Source of the DNA: Bacteroidales bacterium
GTDB taxonomy: Bacteria; Bacteroidota; Bacteroidia; Bacteroidales; UBA932
Assembly: GCA_016295455.1 (NCBI GenBank)
Contig: JAEDLE010000037.1
Coordinates: 1-19,699 of the forward strand
DNA: 19,699 nucleotides
Reading direction: 5' to 3'
Below, in pieces: positions 1 through 7,298 of the stretch. The position numbers and the translations under genes are program-made. Below the pieces are notes generated by a model, which saw only the letters and a program-made list of their open reading frames with translations, was not told where the DNA came from and ran no database searches. Every line of letters starts with the position of its first letter. Position 1 is the first letter of the stretch.

Positions 1-69
1 GAATATGGAGAAACGCCTTCCGGCACGAGGAAATCTTTGAAAAAAATGACATAATGTTATCTTATCCCT

Positions 70-100
70 TTTGATAATCAAAGAATAATAGATACCTTTG
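70..100 (+). promoter_or_regulatory. Bacteroidetes-type promoter of the first histidine kinase
   Basis: TTTG at 70-73 and TACCTTTG at 93-100 are 19 bp apart, matching the Bacteroidetes promoter pattern TTTG-N19-21-TAnnTTTG. Transcription should begin near 104-107. That would put the in-frame ATG at 102 at or before the transcript start, so the ATG at 114 or 132 is the better start. The -33 element lies inside the palindrome TTTGATAATCAAA (70-82), which could be an operator. Confidence 0.7.
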
Positions 101-131
101 GATGCTGGTCTGCATGGACCGAAAACTGCTT

Positions 132-2039
132 ATGAAACTGTTCGGAAGATTTCGCCTCGTTCTGCTTTTGCCGCTGCTGCTACTGACAGCCGTGCATATA
201 TGCAAAGCCCAGGGCAACAATTACGGCATCGACGACACTTGCTACCTCATCTACAGGCAAGCCGATTCCCTGCTCGGGAACAATGATGTCATCAGTCTGA
301 TCGACAAACTTCGGGAACAGGCGGCAAAGGTTGGGGACAGCAAGGCCGCAACCCTCGCCGAAGTGTTGAGACTGCGTCATTTCACCAGAACGAAGGACGA
401 GGAAGCCATACTCAGCCAATATCAAGTTACCAAGCAGATTTCCCTCGACAGCAAGCTGTTCCAGTATTATTTCTATGCCGACCATCTGGTTTCCACATTC
501 TACTTCAACCGGGGCGATAGGGCTAAGGGACTCGACTATGCCGTAAAGATGCACGATGAGGCAATGGATATGGACAATGACTACGGCAAGTGGTACAGTT
601 CAACCTATCTTGCAAATCTGCATCTGGTCGACTACCAGAGAAGTGCAGCCAAAAAGGCGCTGGAAGAAGCTGCATATACCTATGAGAACACCACTGACGA
701 GACCATACGCGTACAGTCCATGACCAAGACATACGCCACCCTCGCCATGCTCGAAGGTTTCGGAACTGACGGGAGCATCAGATACCTGCAAAAAGCATCC
801 GAAACTTCCAAGATTGCCACGGACACGGTGCTGGTCAATTTCTGCCGTGCCTGCACCGCGGCAATACTCAGACAGAATGACAAATACCGCCACTACAGGG
901 ACCTATGTTACGGCAGCCCTCTGCTCAACAGATCTTATCTGACAGCAACTCAGATATTCATGCTGACAGACCATGCATTGGACGGAGACTGGAACTACGT
1001 AAAGTCACAGCTCGGCAGTTTTGACAGGATGGTTGACCTGATATACATCAGCGACCTTGCTGCGGCAAACAACGACCTCTGGACAGTCCGCAACTGCTAT
1101 GATGCAATCACGCGGAGACTGGTCATACGCTTCGAGAACGACCTGAGCCAGGCCATGCTGGAAACGGACATAATGATACGTAACAAGGAACTCAACCAGG
1201 ACCTCCTGAACGAGACGACCAGGGCGAACAGGCTGCTGACCTTCCTGATAATACTGATAGTGGCGGTCGTGACGGTTTCGGCCATTCTCTCCGCCCTGTA
1301 CATAAGAAAACTGAAGAAATCCAAGGCAGATGCAGACAAAGCCAATTTGATGAAGACCTATTTCGTCCAGAATATGAGCCACGAGATACGCACCCCGCTG
1401 AATGCCGTTGTGGGATACTCGCAGCTGCTTGCGATGGACGAGGGGAATCTGGACGAAAATGAAAGATCCGAATACCTCGACTATATCTCGAACAATTCAT
1501 CGCTGCTGACAATGCTCATCGACGACATACTGGACTTGTCCGACATCAACAACGGCAACTACAGGATGCTCAAAGGCGAATGCAACTGCAGCGAAATATG
1601 CCGCATGGCCCTCAAGACCGTAGAAGGCAGGATACCTTTCGGCGTGAAGAGCAGTTTTGTCTGCGATGTGCCGGAAGATCTCAGCATCTGTTCCGATGAG
1701 CGGAGGGTTCAGCAGATCATAATCAATTTCCTGACAAACTCCTGCAAGCACACCGAACAGGGTGAGATTGAGCTCCGCTGTTCCACTGACGTGAAGCCGG
1801 GTTACGTCACTTTCGCTGTCAGGGACACCGGCACCGGAATCCCGGAAGAACAGGCCGACAGGATATTCAACCGCTTCTCCAAACTGGACAGCATCAAACA
1901 GGGTTCAGGTCTTGGACTCAACATATGTCAGGTGCTCGCGGAGAAACTTGACGGCATAGTGGAGCTTGACCGAAGCTACGGCAGGACCGCCTCACAAGAC
2001 GGAGTGGGAGCAAGGTTCTTCCTCCACCTCAGCATCTGA
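132..2039 (+). CDS. membrane sensor histidine kinase with helical-repeat (TPR-like) periplasmic sensor
   Basis: This is a transmembrane sensor kinase that should autophosphorylate on histidine and pass phosphate to a receiver. From the ATG at 132 it is 635 residues. Residues 1-27 form a signal peptide (MKLFGRFRLVLLLPLLLL, then ICKAQ). About 30-365 is an alpha-helical region with TPR-like character. A membrane segment lies near 368-390. HisKA carries SHEIRTPL with the acceptor His at 417, and the ATPase domain has an N box (NFLTNSCK), DTGTGI and GSGLGL, so it looks active. There is no attached receiver or output domain. The ATG at 132 was chosen because the promoter's -7 box ends at 100, which argues against the ATG at 102; the ATG at 114 remains possible. 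Its kinase half resembles that of the soluble kinase at 7299-9671. It converges with the pseudokinase gene, with 3 bp between the stops. Confidence 0.9.
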   Translation: MKLFGRFRLVLLLPLLLLTAVHICKAQGNNYGIDDTCYLIYRQADSLLGNNDVISLIDKLREQAAKVGDSKAATLAEVLRLRHFTRTKDEEAILSQYQVTKQISLDSKLFQYYFYADHLVSTFYFNRGDRAKGLDYAVKMHDEAMDMDNDYGKWYSSTYLANLHLVDYQRSAAKKALEEAAYTYENTTDETIRVQSMTKTYATLAMLEGFGTDGSIRYLQKASETSKIATDTVLVNFCRACTAAILRQNDKYRHYRDLCYGSPLLNRSYLTATQIFMLTDHALDGDWNYVKSQLGSFDRMVDLIYISDLAAANNDLWTVRNCYDAITRRLVIRFENDLSQAMLETDIMIRNKELNQDLLNETTRANRLLTFLIILIVAVVTVSAILSALYIRKLKKSKADADKANLMKTYFVQNMSHEIRTPLNAVVGYSQLLAMDEGNLDENERSEYLDYISNNSSLLTMLIDDILDLSDINNGNYRMLKGECNCSEICRMALKTVEGRIPFGVKSSFVCDVPEDLSICSDERRVQQIIINFLTNSCKHTEQGEIELRCSTDVKPGYVTFAVRDTGTGIPEEQADRIFNRFSKLDSIKQGSGLGLNICQVLAEKLDGIVELDRSYGRTASQDGVGARFFLHLSI

Positions 2040-2042
2040 CAA

Positions 2043-4352
2043 TCAGGCAAATCCAAGGCCTCTAAGGCCCCTTCCGGTAGGGGGGGGCGAACCGACAGGG
2101 AACACCATCTCTATGCGGTTTGATGCCCCTGAAAGGCTTGAAAACTGGATTTTTCCACCTATCGACCTGACCGTTTCCTCCCAGTTGGACAGTCCGCTTC
2201 CTGAATTCACAATGAATATGGCCACCTCGGTCCCGGCATTCTCCACCCAGCCTATGCCGATCTCCCCCTTGCTGACGGAGAGAGCATTGCTGATGAGTGA
2301 GTTCATCACCTGTATGAATACGGGACGGTTAGCCACTATCACGGAATCAGCAGGTCCCGGAACATACTTGAGCCATACTTCATCGCCATCATTGAGCGAA
2401 TGGTTGACATAGACCTCCTCCATAAGTTCCGCCACGTTCAGCACGCCAAGTTCAGGACTTGCGACGCTGGCTGAAACCTTGACGTCTCCCACCACGTGGT
2501 CGAGCAGTTTGAGGATGCGCCTGTTGCTGGCCATCACGTTCTCGCCGCAATCGGCTATCTGCTGATCGGAAAGATCCCTGAATCGGTCGGCCAGCAGACG
2601 GGAGAAGAACATCAGGTTCTCAAGAGGCTTGTGGAAGTCATTGTCAACGGAGGAAAGGAAAAGTTCCTTCTCCTTGAGTTCCTCACTGCGCCTGTATGCC
2701 TGCTGCAGGTCCTGATAGCGTCTGTAGGCCTCGTCATTGAAATAGAAGAACCCCGCCTTGGGCCTGAAATCCTGAACTCCGGAGCTGTCACTGGTATCCG
2801 CCGGGAGGCTTATGGTATGGAGAAGCATTGCCCTGACTGAGCCGTCCGGCATATCCAGCACCAGATCAAGTTCCATTTCTCCGTCAAACTCTTGGGAGAG
2901 AATCTTCCTCAGCCCGGTCCTGGACGGTTCCTGAACGTGGCGCAACACACGCTCGGCCTCGATACCTCCAGGGGTATCCTCCACACCGAAATCCCTGAAG
3001 AAAGATTTCGAGAACATGATACGCCCTTCCGGTGCGGTTCGCCAGATATATGCATTCAGGCGGGACAGGGTGTACTCCACCTTCTTTTGCAGATTCTCCG
3101 CCTCCATTGCCTTCTCGTACAGGAGTTTCCTCTGCCTGAGATGTCTTATGTACATCACGAGAGGTATTATGATTACGACGTGCAGGAAGACAAGCACCAA
3201 TATGATTATCGTAATATACTTGAGGACCACATAGGTTCTGGAACTGCGTTCCGGAGGAAGATTCACGAAACGGACGTCCTCCGGGAAGTCGCTTGCATAA
3301 GGATGAAGTCCCTTGACCATACGCCAGTCCAGCCAGTAATCCTTCTCCAGCACTCCCCAGGGAATCGATGAAGGATTCTCCCCCGACAATATCCTGTCTA
3401 CAACGGGATGCAGCTGTTCCCACATCGAATGATAAGGCGTAAAGTAGCCTCCGATGCAATAATTCATGGCCGAAACGAGCGGAATGTTGAAATATTCCGG
3501 GGTCATAGTGAAGAAGCCACCTATGTTGTAGGACATTGCAAGGTCGGCGAACGCATCGTTCTTGATATGCAGGAATGAGGTCTGCCCGCGATCGGTGTCG
3601 AACACCCATTCGAACTTGAATGAGCCGGGAGTACCCGGATGCCGGTCATTCTTCCCAGGCCACATAGTACTGACCGGTATGAGAGTGACACGAGGATCCC
3701 TCTTCTCCGGTTCCAGAATCCTGTCTTCCTCTTCCAGATACAGGTTCGTCCTGTAATGCTCGCGGTCACCGCCTATCTCACCACGGATGACTTCCCTTAT
3801 GCGGTCATCCACATAAGTGCTGTCCATCACCGTCACCACATAGTTGCTGAATCCGAGTTCCTGGATGAAATCCAGGTTCTTCTTCACCTCGGGACGGGCC
3901 TCCATCACGACCACGTTAGGCATTGATGCCAGCCTGTCACGCCACCGGGGAGCCACCACTGCCGCACATAGTACCGGCTTTTCCCTGAATATGGGATCGT
4001 CGCTCTGCGCCGCAGCCATCGCACTGGCATCCCCGTAGGTAATTATCAGATCGGGGTTGAAATTTCTTGCCTTCACATTCCTCATCGCGGCCCTGAGCTG
4101 CCTGCCCAGGTCCTTTTCGTAGGCTTTACGGGTATAGGTATAGATGTTATCTTCGTATACATACTGGAAATGCAGACTATAGAGGGTGCTGTCCGAGAAC
4201 TCAGCCTCGGCCGTATGAATAAAGCTGTTATATACCTGCGTGGTCGGCTCGTAGGGAACCAGGAACAGTATGTTCTTCTTCCCGACCTGTTCCTTGCAGG
4301 AAAGCGTCAGAAAGAGCGGAAGCAGCAGCGATATCAGTTTCCAGGACTTCAT
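2043..4352 (-). CDS. degenerate histidine kinase (probable pseudokinase) with binding-protein-like sensor
   Basis: The protein is 769 residues and is the second gene of an operon with the kinase at 4349-6676 (ATGA overlap). Residues 1-19 are a lipoprotein-like signal with a candidate lipidated Cys19. About 26-365 resembles a periplasmic binding protein, with PDLIITYGD (100-108) and CIGGYF (299-304). A membrane segment lies at 374-401, then a PAS-like stretch (about 425-540). The HisKA helix reads VDNDFHKPLEN where active kinases read MSHEIRTPLNA, so Asn571 stands at the phospho-acceptor position. The ATPase part keeps an N-box-like SLISNALS and SGSGL, but no F box or GxGLGL box is visible and the lid region is shortened. 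I see no frameshift or internal stop. It shares SPELGVLNV (632-640) with TPELGIIDI of its neighbour, so it is probably a diverged tandem copy. It may act as a sensor or regulatory partner of that kinase; autokinase activity is unlikely. Confidence 0.8.
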   Translation of the reverse strand: MKSWKLISLLLPLFLTLSCKEQVGKKNILFLVPYEPTTQVYNSFIHTAEAEFSDSTLYSLHFQYVYEDNIYTYTRKAYEKDLGRQLRAAMRNVKARNFNPDLIITYGDASAMAAAQSDDPIFREKPVLCAAVVAPRWRDRLASMPNVVVMEARPEVKKNLDFIQELGFSNYVVTVMDSTYVDDRIREVIRGEIGGDREHYRTNLYLEEEDRILEPEKRDPRVTLIPVSTMWPGKNDRHPGTPGSFKFEWVFDTDRGQTSFLHIKNDAFADLAMSYNIGGFFTMTPEYFNIPLVSAMNYCIGGYFTPYHSMWEQLHPVVDRILSGENPSSIPWGVLEKDYWLDWRMVKGLHPYASDFPEDVRFVNLPPERSSRTYVVLKYITIIILVLVFLHVVIIIPLVMYIRHLRQRKLLYEKAMEAENLQKKVEYTLSRLNAYIWRTAPEGRIMFSKSFFRDFGVEDTPGGIEAERVLRHVQEPSRTGLRKILSQEFDGEMELDLVLDMPDGSVRAMLLHTISLPADTSDSSGVQDFRPKAGFFYFNDEAYRRYQDLQQAYRRSEELKEKELFLSSVDNDFHKPLENLMFFSRLLADRFRDLSDQQIADCGENVMASNRRILKLLDHVVGDVKVSASVASPELGVLNVAELMEEVYVNHSLNDGDEVWLKYVPGPADSVIVANRPVFIQVMNSLISNALSVSKGEIGIGWVENAGTEVAIFIVNSGSGLSNWEETVRSIGGKIQFSSLSGASNRIEMVFPVGSPPPTGRGLRGLGFA
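2068..2087. terminator. hairpin and poly-G tract between convergent kinase genes
   Basis: CCCCT (2068-2072) pairs with AGGGG (2079-2083) across a 6-nt loop, and a run of eight G occupies 2080-2087. A second small inverted repeat, GGCCT/AGGCC, sits just before it. The structure is about 30 bp past the stop of the + strand kinase and lies inside the last codons of the - strand gene. It may end + strand transcription, but there is no T-run, so this is a weak call. CCCCTnCCGGnAGGGG could also be a dispersed genomic repeat. Confidence 0.3.
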
Positions 4353-6676
4353 GATGCCAGTCTGATTCTGAAGACGGACCCCTCGCCAGGTGTGCTGGCC
4401 ACGGTTATTTCCCCGCCCATGAGTTCAACATATTTTCTGGTGATGTAGAGTCCCAATCCGCATCCGGAAGAGAAACTGTCCACCTTGAAGAAGCTGTCGA
4501 AAATATGGCAATGGTACTCCGGAGCTATGCCTATGCCCCTGTCCTTAACCCAGATCTCCACAGCGCCGTCCTCCCCGCAACTGTCCCAGCCGACACTGAT
4601 GTCCGTATCTTCACCCGAGAACTTCGCGGCATTGACCACGAGATTTTCCAGAACGACATCGAGCATATCGGCATCGGCCTTCACCTTCAGGCCGGAAGGA
4701 CCTGGCTCAATCACGATTCGGTGTCCGGACAGGCTGTCCACGCTCTTCCTGCTTTCCTTCCTGGCAACGATATACTCCTGAATGTCTATGATCCCAAGTT
4801 CCGGGGTCATGACGGTGTTGTCTATCCTGGAAGCGGTAAGGATGTTGTTGATGGTGGTCTTCAGCATATAGTCATTGCTGCGTATCACGTCGGCATATTC
4901 CTTCAGTTCGTCTTCCTCTATCTCCTTCCCGCTCATCGTGAGCAGCTGGGTATATCCCACGATGGAGTTCAGAGGGGTCCTTATCTCGTGGTTCATCGAA
5001 GCGATGAAGCCTTCCCGGGCCCTTGCGAGTGTGAGGACGCGGTTGGTCTCGGCGGCAAGCGCCTCGAGTTTCTTGTGATTGTCATAATTGACTATGACTC
5101 CGCGGCGCATCACCCCGGTTTCAGGATTGAGCCCTACCGTCATCATAATCATATACCAGTGGGACTCTTTGCCGTCAATGGAAGCGTATATCTGTATCGA
5201 ATAATGTCCGGGCTCGGTGATTGCCCGGAATCCGGCAAGCTTCTCTTCAAAGAAAGGGGTTGTGGATATCCTGGCCGGACTCAAGTCTGTTGAACCCCCG
5301 TCGTCCCATACCCTGAAGTCAATGACGTCCATCATCTGGTTGAGTATGGCCTGCCTGTTTATGGCATCGTTGGCATAGCGGCGCAGGCGTACCGTGTTCC
5401 TGTGGTACCTGCGGGCAAATAGCGCTATCAGGCAGAGGCCAACAAACAGCAAGATGATGATACAGACTTTGACAGCCATGCGTATGGACCTGGCTTTGAC
5501 AGGATTGCGGTCTTCGAAGGTAACGTTGTCCAGATGCACTCCGGCCGGCACCTTGTTGACATCCAGTCCGAAAGGCCTGACCACATCCCAGTTGATGTTG
5601 TAGGTGGATTCGTGCCTGAGAGGACCGATCTGGAGCGCACTCTCTCCCTTGAGCAGCCTCAAGCCGGCACTGACAGCATCCCTGATCTGGGATTCCGCGG
5701 TCGGGAAACAGCCTCCTATGCACTTGTCGTTCACGAGGTATTCCTCGGCTATGGCGGTGCAGAAAGGCGAGAAACTCGGACCTTCGACCAGGCTCCTGGC
5801 CTTGTTGTCATGCTTGGTCTGGAGATATACGTTCGAGGACTTCTGCGGATAGAAGGCCCAGGTGGTGGGTCCCGAATCCACATTCCAGTCTGGTGAAAGC
5901 AGGGAACGGCAGGAGAATACGGTCTTGCCTGCCTTCACCGCCGCCGTGGAACCGTATGTGCCGGTCGGGCTGAAATTGTCGTAGAAGCGCTCCGGATCCA
6001 TCTTTTCCATCCTGTTTCTTATCTGCAGGTACCTGACCCGGTCGCACCAGAGATACTCCACGTCGAGAAGGGTCACGACGCGGTTCTTGGACATCGCCCT
6101 GTCGTCAGGACGGCGTATGTAGTCGAAAATGTCTTCGGCGAAGGCATTGGTCATCGTCAGGTTCTCCTCAATGTTCAGGTCGGCTATGATGTCCACCATT
6201 TCCCAGCGGCCTCCGTTGTATTCGTTGAGCAGGAGGTCGTACTGGCTCTGGAGATAGTCGTCAAGATATAGGCCGTAGCAGACCAGAGGGATGGAACAGA
6301 TGAGAGGGTCCGTCACAGTTGTCATAAGCCAGCGGTTTAGGTCGCCGTATGACAGTATGAGGTCAGGCATTTTGCCTTCGGCACGGAGACGTCGTATCAG
6401 TTCGCTGAACATAGGCCTCTCGATGGACTCATAGCGCTCGGTGGAATGGGCGTAATGGACTTCTATGTGGCCTTCTATGCCCTGACGGCGGAGTTCCCTG
6501 CGGACGATTTCAGTCCATTCCCTGTAGTTCGGGTCGCTTTCGTCCGTAGGCCAGTAGAGCAGAACGTTCGCCTGCACGGTTTCCCGACCGTCGCTTCCCC
6601 TGAAGGACACGACAGCCAGCAGACAGCACATCATGAGAAGAATGTGCAGAAAACCCAAGCGCAAGCGATTATTCAC
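4349..6676 (-). CDS. sensor histidine kinase with binding-protein-like periplasmic sensor
   Basis: The protein is 775 residues. An N-terminal hydrophobic signal or anchor (5-25) leads into a periplasmic region (about 35-395) with the order of an ABC-type substrate-binding domain (compare the ABC_sub_bind family): strand VLLYWPTDE, PDLILSYGD (104-112), and CIGGCF (319-324). A membrane segment lies at 397-420, then a PAS-like region (about 445-535). HisKA has MNHEIRTPLNS with acceptor His563. The ATPase has ENLVVNAAKFS, DRGIGI (712-717) and GCGLGL (738-743), so all catalytic motifs are present. It is the first gene of a two-gene operon; its stop overlaps the start of the pseudokinase by 4 bp (ATGA), which implies coupled translation. 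The ligand is unknown; a sugar or other small molecule is a guess from the fold. It is divergent from the receiver gene at 6872. Confidence 0.87.
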   Translation of the reverse strand: MNNRLRLGFLHILLMMCCLLAVVSFRGSDGRETVQANVLLYWPTDESDPNYREWTEIVRRELRRQGIEGHIEVHYAHSTERYESIERPMFSELIRRLRAEGKMPDLILSYGDLNRWLMTTVTDPLICSIPLVCYGLYLDDYLQSQYDLLLNEYNGGRWEMVDIIADLNIEENLTMTNAFAEDIFDYIRRPDDRAMSKNRVVTLLDVEYLWCDRVRYLQIRNRMEKMDPERFYDNFSPTGTYGSTAAVKAGKTVFSCRSLLSPDWNVDSGPTTWAFYPQKSSNVYLQTKHDNKARSLVEGPSFSPFCTAIAEEYLVNDKCIGGCFPTAESQIRDAVSAGLRLLKGESALQIGPLRHESTYNINWDVVRPFGLDVNKVPAGVHLDNVTFEDRNPVKARSIRMAVKVCIIILLFVGLCLIALFARRYHRNTVRLRRYANDAINRQAILNQMMDVIDFRVWDDGGSTDLSPARISTTPFFEEKLAGFRAITEPGHYSIQIYASIDGKESHWYMIMMTVGLNPETGVMRRGVIVNYDNHKKLEALAAETNRVLTLARAREGFIASMNHEIRTPLNSIVGYTQLLTMSGKEIEEDELKEYADVIRSNDYMLKTTINNILTASRIDNTVMTPELGIIDIQEYIVARKESRKSVDSLSGHRIVIEPGPSGLKVKADADMLDVVLENLVVNAAKFSGEDTDISVGWDSCGEDGAVEIWVKDRGIGIAPEYHCHIFDSFFKVDSFSSGCGLGLYITRKYVELMGGEITVASTPGEGSVFRIRLAS

Positions 6677-6695
6677 AAATACTCCTATATTACTG

Positions 6696-6703
6696 CAAAT
6701 ATA
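6696..6703 (-). promoter_or_regulatory. -7 box of the tandem kinase operon
   Basis: TATATTTG on the - strand matches TAnnTTTG exactly and lies 19 bp before the kinase ATG at 6676, giving a short leader. No TTTG is found at the usual 19-21 bp upstream, so the -33 element is weak. Confidence 0.5.
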
Positions 6704-6809
6704 TGCATTCTATCTGTCAATACTTAGCGGCAAAGAACCATATATTGCCGATTATCGTTCAAATAGTCTCTTTTTCCCGACTGCGCGATGCTTTTTGTGA
6801 TATTGATGC

Positions 6810-6817
6810 TATATTTG
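6810..6817 (+). promoter_or_regulatory. -7 box of the stand-alone receiver gene, with leader hairpin
   Basis: TATATTTG matches TAnnTTTG. Transcription would start near 6822, leaving a leader of about 50 nt before the ATG at 6872. The leader begins with a 6-bp perfect hairpin, AAAGCC (6824-6829) with GGCTTT (6835-6840) and a 5-nt loop. No good -33 TTTG is visible at the expected spacing. Confidence 0.5.
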
Positions 6818-6871
6818 TGCATCAAAGCCATTTAGGCTTTATTCAAATAATAAATACCAAACGCCTTACGC

Positions 6872-7288
6872 ATGGATCTAGGAGGACTCACCACCGTTGA
6901 CTGCAAAAGCATATCCCTGATGATCGTAGATGACATTCCGATCAATTCGAAACTGCTCGCCAAACTGCTTGAGCCCGCGGGGTTCGGAAGCATAGTCCAG
7001 TTCAACAACAGCCGGCAGGCTCTCGACTGCATCGGGACAGTCAACCCGGACATTCTCCTGCTTGACGTGATGATGCCGGTCGTGGACGGTTTCACTTTCC
7101 TCGAAAAGGTCAGGGAAGACCGCAGTCTTGACCATATCAAGGTCGTGATGGTCTCCGCTGTCAGCGAGTCCGAGGAAATCCAGAAGGCCATCAACATGGG
7201 AGCGGACGACTATGTCACCAAACCTATACAGGTCAAGAAGCTCTATGCCACTCTCGCAAGGCAGGTCCAGGGAATCCTGAGGCCTTAG
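6872..7288 (+). CDS. stand-alone response regulator receiver protein (CheY-like)
   Basis: At 138 residues this is one receiver domain with a 14-residue N-terminal extension and no output domain. The acidic pair is Asp20/Asp21 (IVDDIPIN), the phospho-acceptor is Asp65 in LLLDVMMP, Ser95 stands at the conserved Ser/Thr and Lys117 is in TKP. All the residues needed for phosphorylation are present. The DDIPxN pattern is common in receivers of hybrid histidine kinases, so it may be a detached hybrid-kinase domain that carries phosphate between proteins. It lies between two kinase genes: divergent from the tandem kinase operon and convergent with the soluble kinase (10 bp apart). Those kinases are the first candidates as partners. 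Output by protein-protein contact is inferred, because there is no DNA-binding or enzymatic domain. Confidence 0.92.
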   Translation: MDLGGLTTVDCKSISLMIVDDIPINSKLLAKLLEPAGFGSIVQFNNSRQALDCIGTVNPDILLLDVMMPVVDGFTFLEKVREDRSLDHIKVVMVSAVSESEEIQKAINMGADDYVTKPIQVKKLYATLARQVQGILRP

Positions 7289-7298
7289 GCCTGAAGAA

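Noticed and set aside
102..131. ATG at 102 as the start of the first kinase
   Set aside because: The -7 box ends at 100, so the transcript would begin at or after this codon, and the signal peptide fits better from 132.
7280..7292. AGGCCT repeated with one base between, at the end of the first receiver gene, as a terminator
   Set aside because: The copies are self-palindromic hexamers with almost no loop room and no T-run follows, so a stable terminator hairpin is unlikely.
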